64,000 bases of DNA from the NCBI GenBank assembly GCA_949299515.1, contig CASGAP010000004.1, forward strand, positions 121,098 to 185,097, written 5' to 3'. The notes beneath the pieces were generated by a model, which was not told the origin of the DNA, searched no databases, and saw nothing but the letters and a program-made list of their open reading frames with translations. Both the position numbers and the translations under genes were made by a program. Positions 18,989 through 28,297 of this stretch are shown here, in pieces (position 1 is the first letter of the stretch; each line of letters begins with the position of its first letter). Origin of the DNA: an uncultured Desulfovibrionaceae bacterium. GTDB taxonomy: Bacteria; Desulfobacterota; Desulfovibrionia; Desulfovibrionales; Desulfovibrionaceae.

Positions 18989-21127
18989 ATGGAAGACAGC
19001 ATAAAAACTGCTAAAGACTATAAAGAATATCTCGAAGAGGCTCTGAACGACCAGTTCCTCAGAAAGACGCTTGATAAATTTGCCGTGGACTACCGCATAA
19101 GCCGCGAAACCGTGTTTGCGGAAATTGACGGCAAAGATATTATCAAAAAAGTTGCCGACGCCAAAGACGACGCCTGCAAACACATGGAAGAACTGTACGC
19201 GAAATTTAAAGAAGAAGCGGAAAAACGCGGGGTTATCGTACACCGCGCCAAAGACGCAAAAGAAGCCAACGAAATTATTGCGGGCATTGCCGAAAAGCAC
19301 GGCGCCAAAAAAATCCTCAAATCAAAATCCATGACTGCGGAAGAAACCCATCTCAACCACAGACTGGAAAAAGACAACTGCGAAATTACCGAAACCGACC
19401 TTGGCGAATGGCTTATTCAGCTGCGTCACGAAGGTCCGTCCCATATGGTTATGCCGGCCATACACCTGTCCCGTTATCAGGTTGCGGACGATCTTGGCAA
19501 AGTTACCGGCAAAAGCTATGACCCAGAAGACATTCAGCGCCTTGTCAAAGTTGCCCGCGTTGAGCTTCGCGGCAAGTTTATCGAAGGCGAAATAGGCATT
19601 TCCGGCGCAAACTTCTGTATTGCGGAAAACGGCACTTTTGCCATTGCCACCAACGAAGGCAACGCCCGCATGGTGACAACGCTGCCGAAAGTGCACATTG
19701 CCCTTGCCGGCCTTGACAAGCTTGTGCCCGATTTTGAAACCGCGCTCACCGCTCTGACCGTGCTTCCGCGCAACGCAACCGGCCAGCGTATCACCGCCAA
19801 CGTAACTTTTGTAAACGGCGCCGGCGAATGTGCCATAGGTGACGACAACAAAAAAGAACTGCACGTTGTGTTTCTTGACAACGGCAGAACCGAAATAGCC
19901 AAGGATCCGCTGTTCAGCCAGGTGTTCCGCTGCGTGCGCTGCGGCGCGTGCGCCAACGTCTGCCCCGTATTCCGCATGGTGGGCGGCCATAAAATGGGCT
20001 ATATCTATATCGGCGCCATCGGTCTTATCCTTACATATTTCTTCCACGGCAAAGATAAAGCCGCGATTTTGGCACAAAACTGCATCGGCTGCGAAGCCTG
20101 CAAAGACATCTGCGCCGGCGGCATAGATCTGCCCCGCCTTATTACGGAAATCCGCAACAAAACAGCAAAAGAACTCGGCCAGCCCATGCAGGTTGCGTTT
20201 GTGGGCAAAATCATGCAGAACAGAAATCTGTTCCATAAACTTTTGAAATTTGCCCGTTTCTCCCAAAAGCCGTTTAAAACTCAAGACGGTTTCGTGCGTC
20301 ACCTGCCTGATGCGCTTTTCGGCAAACATCAGTTTAAATCTCTGCCGACGCTGGCTGACAAGGCGTTCCGCGAAATTTACGCCGAACACGCCTACAAGCT
20401 GGAAAATCCGAAACTGCGCGTCGCCCTTTTTGCCGGCTGCGCACAGGATTTCATTTTCCCCGAACATCTTGTGGCCTTTATGAAACTTATGAAAGCCCAC
20501 AACGTTCAGGTTGACTTCCCCGAAGAGCAAACCTGCTGCGGCCTGCCCGTGCAGATGCTTGCTTTGAAAGAAGTTGCAACGGACATTGCCCGTCAGAACG
20601 TCAAAGCCATTGACGCGGGCAAATACGATTATATTGTAACCCTCTGCGCAAGCTGCGCTTCCCATCTGAGCCACAATTACAAAAACTTTATCGGCGACGA
20701 ATGCAAAGAATTTTCTTCCAAAGTAAAGGATTTCTCTTCTTTCATGAACGACGTCGTGCAGCTTGACCCAAGCCTTTTCAACAAGAGTGCGGAAAAAGTA
20801 ACGCTCCATATCCCCTGCCACCAGGCAAGAAGCCTCGGCGTTATGGAACAACCCCGAAATCTTATCGCTCAGGTTTCCGAATACACCCCCTCTAAAGAGG
20901 AAGCCAGCTGCTGCGGTTTCGGCGGTACCTATTCCGCTAAATTCCCCGAAGTTTCCAAAGAACTTCTGGGCAATAAAATCCGCCGCATAGAAGAATCACA
21001 GGCAGAACGCATTGTTACGGACTGCCCTGGCTGTACAATGCAGATTCGCGGCGGATTGCACAAAAAAGGAAGCAGTGTGAAGGTAACGCACATTGCGGAA
21101 CTTTTGGCAGACAATTTAAAAAAATAG
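18989..21127 (+). CDS. Fused LutB-LutA iron-sulfur lactate dehydrogenase subunit
   Basis: This 712-residue protein joins two subunits that are separate in Bacillus. Residues about 1-300 are a LUD domain of LutB type (SKSMTAEETHLNHRLE, ETDLGEWLIQL, GISGANFCIAENGT). A double 4Fe-4S motif follows: CVRCGACANVCPVFR and CIGCEACKDICAGG. The C-terminal half has two cysteine-rich CCG domains as in LutA/GlpC/HdrB (FAGCAQDF...CCGLPVQ and IPCHQAR...CCGFGGTY). It probably passes electrons from lactate to the quinone pool or another carrier. GGAGG precedes the ATG; an in-frame start 57 bases upstream inside lutC is less likely. Confidence 0.9.
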   Translation: MEDSIKTAKDYKEYLEEALNDQFLRKTLDKFAVDYRISRETVFAEIDGKDIIKKVADAKDDACKHMEELYAKFKEEAEKRGVIVHRAKDAKEANEIIAGIAEKHGAKKILKSKSMTAEETHLNHRLEKDNCEITETDLGEWLIQLRHEGPSHMVMPAIHLSRYQVADDLGKVTGKSYDPEDIQRLVKVARVELRGKFIEGEIGISGANFCIAENGTFAIATNEGNARMVTTLPKVHIALAGLDKLVPDFETALTALTVLPRNATGQRITANVTFVNGAGECAIGDDNKKELHVVFLDNGRTEIAKDPLFSQVFRCVRCGACANVCPVFRMVGGHKMGYIYIGAIGLILTYFFHGKDKAAILAQNCIGCEACKDICAGGIDLPRLITEIRNKTAKELGQPMQVAFVGKIMQNRNLFHKLLKFARFSQKPFKTQDGFVRHLPDALFGKHQFKSLPTLADKAFREIYAEHAYKLENPKLRVALFAGCAQDFIFPEHLVAFMKLMKAHNVQVDFPEEQTCCGLPVQMLALKEVATDIARQNVKAIDAGKYDYIVTLCASCASHLSHNYKNFIGDECKEFSSKVKDFSSFMNDVVQLDPSLFNKSAEKVTLHIPCHQARSLGVMEQPRNLIAQVSEYTPSKEEASCCGFGGTYSAKFPEVSKELLGNKIRRIEESQAERIVTDCPGCTMQIRGGLHKKGSSVKVTHIAELLADNLKK

Positions 21128-21142
21128 CTTGAGGAGGTCGGT

Positions 21143-22864
21143 ATGAGTTTTGGATTTTATGCCCTGCTGGCATTTATCCCTATTCTTATTGCTCTTATTT
21201 TAATGGTTGGTATGCGTTGGCCCTCAACCCGTGCCATGCCCCTGGCCTGGATTTCCGCGGCAATTTTGGCATATGCCGTGTGGGATCTTGATTTTGTGCG
21301 CATTGCAGCGCTTTCCGTTCAGGGATTTATCACCGCATTCGGCGTGTTGATCATTGTTTTCGGTGCCCTGCTTATCTACTATACCCTGCAGACAAGCGGC
21401 GCCATGGAAACCATTCAGGCAGGTATGCAGAAAATTACGCCTGACCGCCGTTTGCAGGCTATTATTATCGGTTTTATGTTCGGTGCGTTCATTGAAGGCG
21501 CCGCCGGTTTCGGCACTCCTGCCGCGCTTGCCGCTCCCCTGCTTATGGGGCTCGGCTTCCCCCCGCTCTGCGCGGCTGTCATCTGCCTTGTGTTCAACAG
21601 CGTTCCCGTTACCTTCGGCGCCGTGGGCACTCCGGTTATCCAAGGTTTCAGCCCCATTCAGAATATGGCGTTTGATGTGCTGAAAACCATTGACCCCAAT
21701 GCCGTTCCCTTTGACGTGTTCAAACATATTGGAGAATACGTAACCCTTATGCACCTGCCCATGCTGTTCCTTCTGCCGATCGGTATGCTCGGTTTCATGA
21801 CGCGCTTTTTCGGCAAAAACAAAAGCTGGAAAGAAGGCTTTGCCGTATGGAAATACTGCCTTATGGCTTCCGTGTGCTTCGGTGTTCCCTATCTGCTCCT
21901 TGCCTGGACGCTCGGACCGGAAATTCCGTCCCTCATCGGCGGTCTTGTGGGTCTCGGCGTGCTGGTTTACCTTACCAAAAAAGGCGTGTGCGTTCCCAAA
22001 GACGTATGGATTTTTGAAGACAGAGAACATTGGAACCCTGAATGGACTGGTATTATTAAAGCCGAAAATATTCATGAGTTCAAAGAACATATGAGTCAGC
22101 TCAAAGCTTGGATGCCCTATATTCTCTGCGGCGTGTTCCTTGTGCTGACCCGTGTTCCGCAGTTCGGCCTCAAAGCGCTTATCAATGATCCCATGTTCAA
22201 CCTCGGCATGAGCAACATCTTCGGCGTTGAAGGCGTAAGCTCCTATATCGCCGTGCTCAACCTGCCCGGTACCATTCCGTTTATCCTGGTATCCATTATT
22301 ACCATTTTCATTCACGGTATGACCAAAAATGACGAAATAGGTTCCAACAAAGTAAGCCGTGCATGGGGTACCGCAATCCAAAAAATGACTGCGCCTACCA
22401 TTGCCCTGCTTTCCGCCGTTGCTCTTGTGTCCATTTTCCGCGGCACCGAAGCAACTACCGTTGAAGCTCTTATGTATCACGGCCGCGGCGTATCCATGCC
22501 GCTCGCCATGGCCATTACCATTTCCGAACTGACCGGCGATTCCTGGGCTCTGCTTGCTTCCTATATCGGCGGCTTGGGCGCGTTTATCACCGGTTCCAAC
22601 ACCGTATCAGACCTGCTCTTCTCCAACTTCCAGTGGGACGTTGCCGTTACCCTCGGTTATGACTATTGGCAAAGCATTGCCATTCTCGCCGCTCAGGCCG
22701 TGGGCGGCGCCATGGGCAATATGATATGCGTGCACAACGTTGTTTCCGTATGCGCCGTGCTCGGCATGATCGGCCATGAAGGTGCCATTATCAGAAGAAC
22801 ATTCTGGCCGTTCCTCATTTACGGCATACCGGCAGGCATTATCGCGTTCATGCTTGTTATGTAA
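21143..22864 (+). CDS. lctP: L-lactate permease
   Basis: This 573-residue LctP-family transporter is predicted to have 12-14 membrane helices. Family segments include [35 protein letters not shown] and the C-terminal [34 protein letters not shown], as well as [20 protein letters not shown]. It imports lactate with protons. GAGGAGG precedes the ATG, and the start lies 15 bases after the lactate dehydrogenase gene, so it is the third gene of the operon. A strong terminator follows. Confidence 0.95.
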   Translation: MSFGFYALLAFIPILIALILMVGMRWPSTRAMPLAWISAAILAYAVWDLDFVRIAALSVQGFITAFGVLIIVFGALLIYYTLQTSGAMETIQAGMQKITPDRRLQAIIIGFMFGAFIEGAAGFGTPAALAAPLLMGLGFPPLCAAVICLVFNSVPVTFGAVGTPVIQGFSPIQNMAFDVLKTIDPNAVPFDVFKHIGEYVTLMHLPMLFLLPIGMLGFMTRFFGKNKSWKEGFAVWKYCLMASVCFGVPYLLLAWTLGPEIPSLIGGLVGLGVLVYLTKKGVCVPKDVWIFEDREHWNPEWTGIIKAENIHEFKEHMSQLKAWMPYILCGVFLVLTRVPQFGLKALINDPMFNLGMSNIFGVEGVSSYIAVLNLPGTIPFILVSIITIFIHGMTKNDEIGSNKVSRAWGTAIQKMTAPTIALLSAVALVSIFRGTEATTVEALMYHGRGVSMPLAMAITISELTGDSWALLASYIGGLGAFITGSNTVSDLLFSNFQWDVAVTLGYDYWQSIAILAAQAVGGAMGNMICVHNVVSVCAVLGMIGHEGAIIRRTFWPFLIYGIPAGIIAFMLVM

Positions 22865-22883
22865 TAAAATACTTGAACCGCAT

Positions 22884-22915
22884 AAAAAAGCCCTTTCCAC
22901 AGAGAGGGCTTTTTT
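22884..22915 (+). terminator. Rho-independent terminator of the lactate operon
   Basis: AAAAAAGCCCT pairs with AGGGCTTTTTT around a short loop, ending in a T tract. Confidence 0.9.
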
Positions 22916-22951
22916 ATGGTCTTTATAAGGGGTTCACCCCTTGAACCCTAT

Positions 22952-23007
22952 TTCACTGACGCAAACGGTTTACCGCCCCTTGGGCGGCTCCCCCGCACCC
23001 TCTCATT
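22952..23007. repeat. Dispersed intergenic repeat, copy B
   Basis: It carries the shared core TCACTGACGCAAACGG, a CCGCCC-CTT-GGGCGG hairpin, and GGCTCCC...CTCTCATT. It is related to copies at 7371-7487 and 54512-54620. The rest of this 300-base gap holds the lactate operon terminator and a perfect hairpin at 23047-23069; no gene was seen. Confidence 0.7.
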
Positions 23008-23046
23008 GGGCGTCATGCACGGAACCTTGCCGAATTTTGAGGGGGG

Positions 23047-23069
23047 TTGGGGGAAATCATTTCCCCCAA
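23047..23069. repeat. Perfect G/C-block hairpin
   Basis: TTGGGGGAAA and TTTCCCCCAA flank a three-base loop. The GGGGGAAA/TTTCCCCC block is the same as one arm pair after gyrA, so the two loci share this module. Confidence 0.7.
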
Positions 23070-23169
23070 GAAAAAATAAATTCCCGCACGGCGAAAGAAG
23101 TCGAGGGAACTTCCGAAGCGTGTCCCATTTTTATCTTTTAAATAATAGAAAAAGCTTGTGGTTGGAAAA

Positions 23170-24132
23170 TCAAAAAAAGAAGAAATAAAACAATACGGCC
23201 ACCAGTGCCATGGACAGCACGCGGGAAAGTTGGTTGTAAGCAATAAGCTTTACGGCAAAGCCTGCGGGATAGTAGCTGGCATAAGCGGGAAGCTGGTGGC
23301 GTATGCCGCGCATGGGCGTCGACAGCACGTTGCCGATTAAAAGCGCCAGCACCACTTCGTTGGCGGTGAGCAGTCCCGTCTGATAGACGGTGCCGCCCGC
23401 CACGAGGGACGCGCGCAGTTCTGCCGCCATATACAGGACAATAATGCTTATGCTTTCGGGCTTGAGAAAATCAAAGCCGAGGGAATTGACAAACCAGTTT
23501 TCCATAAATTTAAAAAATCCGAAAAACTGCAGATAAAACATCAGGCAGTAAACGGGGATACCGATAAACAACAGGCGCGGCAGGCGTTTTGTGAAGCGCT
23601 TCCAAGCGCTTTGCAGTGCCTGCTGCCAAAACGTGCGCGTTTCGGGCATTTCGTCGGCCACACCGCGTATGCAGGAATCGCCGCTGCACCGCGGCAGGAG
23701 CAGGCGCCCTACGAGTACGGTGGCGGCGGTGCGGAAAATTGCCGTAACTACGGAAATTGCCGTATAGATAACCGCTGCCCGTCCCAAAATGGGAAATGAC
23801 ATAAAGAAAAACGTGGGAATATGGGTCAGGGTTGAGGGCAGGCTGTTAAACAGGTTTGAAATAACGACTTCTTTTTCGGAAAGTTTGTTTTTCTGCAGGG
23901 CTTCGCCGAGCATGGCATTGGCTGAAGCAGGCGAAAAAAGCGCCACGGCAAAGCTAGCGGCGGAAATGTCGCTCAAATGCGCATATTTTACAAAAGGTTT
24001 TGTCAGTTTGGCAATTTTTTTCGTAATATTCAGGGCTTCCAGCAAAGATGCCAGAAAAAGTCCGGCGGCAAGACCCAGGAAAATCTGCAGCAAGGGTTTA
24101 AAAGGCGGAAGATAGGTCAGCAAATTCTGCAT
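23170..24132 (-). CDS. Gate-domain (nucleoside recognition) membrane protein
   Basis: This 320-residue integral membrane protein is predicted to have about 8 helices and contains two Gate (nucleoside-recognition) segments, one around FSPASANAMLGEALQKNKLSEKEVVISNLFNSLPSTLTHIP and one around GTVYQTGLLTANEVVLALLIGNVLSTPMRGIRHQLPAYASYYP. Such proteins occur in transporters and sporulation proteins; the substrate here is unknown. Its ATG follows the polA stop codon with no gap, so it is co-transcribed and probably coupled to polA. Confidence 0.75.
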   Translation of the reverse strand: MQNLLTYLPPFKPLLQIFLGLAAGLFLASLLEALNITKKIAKLTKPFVKYAHLSDISAASFAVALFSPASANAMLGEALQKNKLSEKEVVISNLFNSLPSTLTHIPTFFFMSFPILGRAAVIYTAISVVTAIFRTAATVLVGRLLLPRCSGDSCIRGVADEMPETRTFWQQALQSAWKRFTKRLPRLLFIGIPVYCLMFYLQFFGFFKFMENWFVNSLGFDFLKPESISIIVLYMAAELRASLVAGGTVYQTGLLTANEVVLALLIGNVLSTPMRGIRHQLPAYASYYPAGFAVKLIAYNQLSRVLSMALVAVLFYFFFF

Positions 24133-26943
24133 TTAATGCGCCTGTCCCCAGTTTTTGCCTACCCCGTAATCCACGAGCAGGGGCACGGAAAGGCGTTTTC
24201 CCAGCGGCGCAATGTTCATCATAATTTCCGCCACGCGTTTTCCCGCGCGTTCGGCATTTTCTTCGGGCACTTCCAAAATAAGTTCGTCGTGGATTTGCAG
24301 CAGCAGGCGCGCGTTCCACTCTTTGAGGCTTTTGTCCCTGTACACGGCCAGCATGGCAAGCTTGATGATGTCGGCGGCGCTGCCCTGGATAAGCGTGTTT
24401 ATGGACTGGCGTTCCGCCATGGCGCGAGCCTGGTGGTTGCCGGAAACAATATCGGGCAGGGAACGCTGACGGCCCGCAATGGTCACGACGTAGGCGTGTT
24501 CGCGCGCGAAATTTTCCACTTTTTCATAAAATTCTTTAATGGTTTGGAAACGCTCGAAATAGACTTCCATAAAGCGTTTGGCTTCCTGCATGGAAATATT
24601 CAAATCCTGCGAGAGTTTGCGCTGTCCCATGCCGTAGAGCAGGCCGAAGTTAATGGTTTTGGCACGGCGCCGCATATCGGCCGTAACGGCTTCGAGCGAT
24701 GTATCGTACAAAAGGGCGGCGGTGCGGGCGTGAATGTCTTCGTTGTTCATAAAGGCACTGCGCAGGGTCGTGTCGCCGGAGCAATGGGCAAGCACTCTCA
24801 GCTCCACTTGGGAATAATCCGCGGAAACCAGCAGGCAGCCTTCGCGCGCCACAAAGCATTGCCGCATTCTCTGCCCCAGTTCGCCGCGCACGGGAATATT
24901 CTGCAGATTGGGATTGCTGGAAGACAGTCTGCCCGTGCCCGTGGCCGTTTGGTTGAAGGTGGTGCGTATTCTGCTGTCTGCGCCTGTCAGTTTGGGCAGG
25001 GGCTCGAGATAGGTGGAGCGGAGTTTTTCCAGTTTGCGGTATTCCTGCAGGGCCTCGATGACGGGGTGCGAACCCGAAAGTTTTTCCAGCACTTCCTGCG
25101 AGGTGGAAGCCTGGCCGCCCTTGGTGGATTTGGCTTTTTCCAGTCCCAGCTTTTTAAACAGAATATCGCTGAGCTGTTTGCCGGAGCGGATATTGAACGT
25201 GGTGCCCGCGGCTTCGTAAATTTTGTTGGTCAGGCTGTCCAGTTCGTCGCGCACTTCTTCCAAAAACTCGAACAGCGCTCCCACATTGACTTGTATGCCG
25301 GCTTTTTCCATGGCAAAGAGCACGGCAGTCAGGGGCATTTCCATATCCGCCATGAGCGCCAGCAGACTGCGGCCTTCCATTTGCCGCACGTCCTGTTCAA
25401 AGAGCGAAAGCGCAACCGTGGCGGGATTGTCCATGGACAGGCCGTGTTCCGTGGCATGGCGCGTGCCGAGGCTGAGCCATGTGTAATTTTTTTCGTCGGC
25501 ATTGAGAAGCCAGGCGGACACCGCCAAATCAAAAAAGATATTTTTGCTTCCGAAATGTTCCCACAGCAGGGGGTAAGCATGGAACAGGGATTTTATGTCG
25601 CAGGAAACCACAAGTTCCGCTTCCTGCATAAGCGGCACAAGAGCACCGATGTCGCCTGCATAGTAATAGTCCGCGCGTTCGGCATAGGGCAGGGCAAACG
25701 GTTCGGATACATGGTTTTGCCTGGGTTTTTCCTCGCCGAGCAGGGCAATGAGGCTAGGCTGTTCCTGTTTGTGTTTTTTGGGTTTTTCTTTTTTGCCGCT
25801 GTCTTTAACGTGCTGAACGGCCTGCGGTACGGGACATACCGCAAAATAAAAGCCCTGATTTTTGCCGTCGGGAATAAGTGCCAGGCACTTGCCGGCTGTA
25901 TGGGGAAATTCGTCTTTGTTTACGGTTTTGGGTTTGGGTGCGGATTTTTCCGTTTCATGCTGCGCCGTGCCGCCGTCGCCGGCATTGCCCGGTGCGTCCT
26001 GCGTCAGGGAAAACAGTGAACCCTGCGCCGTGCTGTTTTGGGCAATCTGCAGAATGTGCTTTTTTGCCAGTTCCCCGAAATCCTTGGCAAGGGAATTGAG
26101 TTCGTATTCCCTGAAAAAGCCCAGGGCTTCGCGTTCGTTGGCGGGCTGTATGCGCATTTCTTCCAAATCCAGGCTGCAGCAGGTCGTATCCAAGGTGGTC
26201 AGCCTGCGGTACAGAAACATGGCGTCAAGATTGCCGTCCATTTTCTTTTTGACGGCAGGCGGCAGACTGCCGAAATTGTCCCGTATGCTTTCAAGGTTCG
26301 GAAAATCCTGAAAAAGCTTGATTGCGGTTTTTTCGCCTATGCCTTTGACGCCCGGGATATTGTCGCTGCTGTCGCCGATAAGCGCCTGCACGTCGGGCCA
26401 CTGCCCGGGCTTAAGGCCGGTTTCTTCGGTGAATGACTGCAGGGTGACGATTTTTTCTTCTTTGGACGCAGGGTCCCACATGACCACGTTTTCGTTAAGG
26501 CACTGTTTGAGGTCTTTGTCCATGCCCACAATGACCACGGGACGCTCTGCGGAATATTTTTTGGCAAGGGAGGCTATGTAATCGTCGGCTTCGGCTTTTT
26601 GGGAAACTTCCACGCGTATGCCGAGGCGGCGCAGCATGGTTTTTGTCGGTTCAAACTGCTGTTTCAGTTCTTCGGGCGCCTGCGGCCTGTTGCTTTTGTA
26701 TTCGGCGTACAGTTCGTGGCGGAAATGGCTGCCCTGCCCGTCCAGCACGAAAAGAAAATACTGCGGTTTTTCTTCGCGCAGGATTTTAAATACGGTTTTT
26801 CCCACGATATGGATTGAGCCCGTGGGAAAGGAATCGGAACGCGCCATACGCTGGTTGGCAAAAAAGCCTCTGAAAATAAATGCGTTTCCGTCCATTATAT
26901 ACAGCGGCTCTTTGTCAAAGCCGAATTTTTCTCGCAAAGCCAT
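24133..26943 (-). CDS. polA: DNA polymerase I
   Basis: This 936-residue enzyme acts in Okazaki fragment maturation and repair. The N-terminal 5'-3' exonuclease domain has MDGNAFIFRGFFA, a Asp-rich FVLDGQGSHFRHELY region and the H3TH segment DVQALIGDSSDNIPGVKGIGEKTA. The polymerase domain has motif A (LVSADYSQVELRVLAH), motif B (RRRAKTINFGLLYGMG) and motif C (LLLQIHDELILEVPE). The middle domain lacks the DxE metal ligands of the 3'-5' proofreading exonuclease and also contains a long charged linker, so proofreading is probably absent. The gene is first in a two-gene unit with the Gate-domain protein. Confidence 0.95.
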   Translation of the reverse strand: MALREKFGFDKEPLYIMDGNAFIFRGFFANQRMARSDSFPTGSIHIVGKTVFKILREEKPQYFLFVLDGQGSHFRHELYAEYKSNRPQAPEELKQQFEPTKTMLRRLGIRVEVSQKAEADDYIASLAKKYSAERPVVIVGMDKDLKQCLNENVVMWDPASKEEKIVTLQSFTEETGLKPGQWPDVQALIGDSSDNIPGVKGIGEKTAIKLFQDFPNLESIRDNFGSLPPAVKKKMDGNLDAMFLYRRLTTLDTTCCSLDLEEMRIQPANEREALGFFREYELNSLAKDFGELAKKHILQIAQNSTAQGSLFSLTQDAPGNAGDGGTAQHETEKSAPKPKTVNKDEFPHTAGKCLALIPDGKNQGFYFAVCPVPQAVQHVKDSGKKEKPKKHKQEQPSLIALLGEEKPRQNHVSEPFALPYAERADYYYAGDIGALVPLMQEAELVVSCDIKSLFHAYPLLWEHFGSKNIFFDLAVSAWLLNADEKNYTWLSLGTRHATEHGLSMDNPATVALSLFEQDVRQMEGRSLLALMADMEMPLTAVLFAMEKAGIQVNVGALFEFLEEVRDELDSLTNKIYEAAGTTFNIRSGKQLSDILFKKLGLEKAKSTKGGQASTSQEVLEKLSGSHPVIEALQEYRKLEKLRSTYLEPLPKLTGADSRIRTTFNQTATGTGRLSSSNPNLQNIPVRGELGQRMRQCFVAREGCLLVSADYSQVELRVLAHCSGDTTLRSAFMNNEDIHARTAALLYDTSLEAVTADMRRRAKTINFGLLYGMGQRKLSQDLNISMQEAKRFMEVYFERFQTIKEFYEKVENFAREHAYVVTIAGRQRSLPDIVSGNHQARAMAERQSINTLIQGSAADIIKLAMLAVYRDKSLKEWNARLLLQIHDELILEVPEENAERAGKRVAEIMMNIAPLGKRLSVPLLVDYGVGKNWGQAH

Positions 26944-27260
26944 AGGATACCCTTGTTTTTGTAAATTGCCGTGCCGCGGCGGTTAAAGCCGTCATGCTGC
27001 CGACGGCGGCGCAGGTTTGGAACGGATTGATTTTAGCTTAACTGCCCGCAAAACTCAAGAAAGGGCAGGCCGTATTTTTGCGGTTTGCGCAGCGGTGCGC
27101 AAAAAGCGGCACGAACGGGTTTCGGTAAACGGGGCGCAGACGGTAAAAAAGAGCGGCAGAAACCGTATGATAAAAACCGTGCGGCAAAAACACGGCGGCA
27201 GGTATGCCCTGTCATGCGGCAGTTATTTGGCAGGTATGCGGCGGACGATATGTGCTTATT
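26944..27260. other. Intergenic region upstream of polA
   Basis: No gene is supported here. Short open frames lack ribosome-binding sites and resemble no family. The base composition is unusually G+C-rich for a gap, with many GCGGC/GCCGC blocks, which might be gene remains. It should contain the polA promoter near 26945-27030. Confidence 0.5.
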
Positions 27261-27290
27261 AAAAGAAAAAAGCCGCGGCAGGGGCGGCTT
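27261..27290 (-). terminator. Rho-independent terminator after zinc-ribbon gene
   Basis: On the minus strand AGCCGCCCC...GCGGCT is followed by TTTTTTCTTTT. It begins at the stop codon of the zinc-ribbon protein gene. Confidence 0.75.
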
Positions 27291-27709
27291 TACTGCATAA
27301 AAGGAATAATTTTTGCCCGCGGCACGGGGGATTTTGCGCTTTCCAGATCCACGTCCGGTTCCGCCGCAAAACTGCAGTGCGGGCAGACCCAGGAGGTTTT
27401 TGGATTGAATTCGCTTTTTTGGATTACCGTCATGCGGATTAAATCGCCGTTGGCGTGGTAGCATTTGGGACAGAAAGGCCCCTGTTTTTCGCCGCCGGAA
27501 ATGAGCCAGTAAGCATCTCCGTCAAAAATAATATTGCGGGAAATGCTTAAAATTTCTTCCGTATCGTGGAGCTGAACTTTAAGTTTGGCGTTTTCCTGGG
27601 AAAGTTCCATATAAAGTTTCTGCAGGGTATGCAGTTCTTCAAAGGCTTCCTTGAGTTTGCCTTGGTTTATTAAAGTTTCCACTTCATAAAAGCGATAGTA
27701 TTCTATCAT
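27290..27709 (-). CDS. Coiled-coil zinc-ribbon protein of unknown function
   Basis: This 139-residue protein is not assigned to a named family. Residues about 5-65 form a heptad-rich coiled coil (VETLINQGKLKEAFEELHTL, LYMELSQENAKLKVQLHD). A zinc-ribbon follows, with CPKC at about 80 and CPHC at about 108, each preceded by aromatic residues. The layout suggests a dimeric adaptor that binds nucleic acid or protein through the zinc ribbon. It is the last gene downstream of the CYTH and zinc-knuckle genes, 99 bases after the CYTH gene, and may belong to that operon. Confidence 0.65.
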   Translation of the reverse strand: MIEYYRFYEVETLINQGKLKEAFEELHTLQKLYMELSQENAKLKVQLHDTEEILSISRNIIFDGDAYWLISGGEKQGPFCPKCYHANGDLIRMTVIQKSEFNPKTSWVCPHCSFAAEPDVDLESAKSPVPRAKIIPFMQ

Positions 27710-27808
27710 GGCGCTGACCTTTACTCTGTTAACTTTAATGAAAAAAATAATACAAATATAGTATCGGCAGGCTGAAACAAAAACTTTAGGGCAAAAAGGA
27801 AAATTTTT

Positions 27809-28285
27809 TTAAGAATTTTTGTTCCAGGAGGAATAGGGGCTTTGCACCAGGGAAACGTTCAGGTATTTTGAAAGCTTGCTGACTTCTTCCCCTACCCAGG
27901 AAGGCAGGTTTATGTGTTCCTGCTCGCTGGAAAGTTCCACTTCGGCGATAATGAGCCCTTTGTTGGCGCCGATAAATTCGTCAATTTCCCAAACATGGCC
28001 GCATTCTTCAAACGTACAGCGGTATTTTTCGATAATTTCCGCAGGGTCTAAGGAGTTGAGCAGTTCATTGGCCTCGTCTATGGGAATGGGGTATTCAAAT
28101 TCGTGTCTGGAAATGGGGCCGACTTTTATTTTTATGGTGATAAAGCCTTCGCTGCCGGCAACGCGTATGCGCACCGTTCTGTCCACGGTTCGGGCAATAT
28201 AGCCCTGCCGGTAGAGGACAGGCTCGGCTTTTCCGCGCCAGCCGTCGTTTTTGACAAGAAATTTCCGTTCGATTTCCTTATTCAT
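27809..28285 (-). CDS. CYTH-domain triphosphate tunnel protein
   Basis: This 158-residue protein has the CYTH signature ExExK as EIERKFLV near the N terminus, then paired basic strands (TVRIRVAG, FITIKIK) and acidic strands (VWEIDEFIG, LIIAEVELSSE) that line the triphosphate tunnel. Small CYTH proteins of this type are inorganic triphosphatases or of unknown activity; class IV adenylyl cyclase activity is also possible. It lies 12 bases after the 908-residue zinc-knuckle gene and is clearly co-transcribed with it. Confidence 0.85.
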   Translation of the reverse strand: MNKEIERKFLVKNDGWRGKAEPVLYRQGYIARTVDRTVRIRVAGSEGFITIKIKVGPISRHEFEYPIPIDEANELLNSLDPAEIIEKYRCTFEECGHVWEIDEFIGANKGLIIAEVELSSEQEHINLPSWVGEEVSKLSKYLNVSLVQSPYSSWNKNS

Positions 28286-28297
28286 GCCTTACTCCGG

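Noticed and set aside
23977..26019. A 680-codon open frame antisense to polA
   Set aside because: It overlaps the well-supported polA gene entirely and its translation resembles no known protein.
27017..27262. Possible 81-residue basic protein upstream of polA
   Set aside because: There is no ribosome-binding site and no motif, and it lies in a repetitive GC-rich gap.
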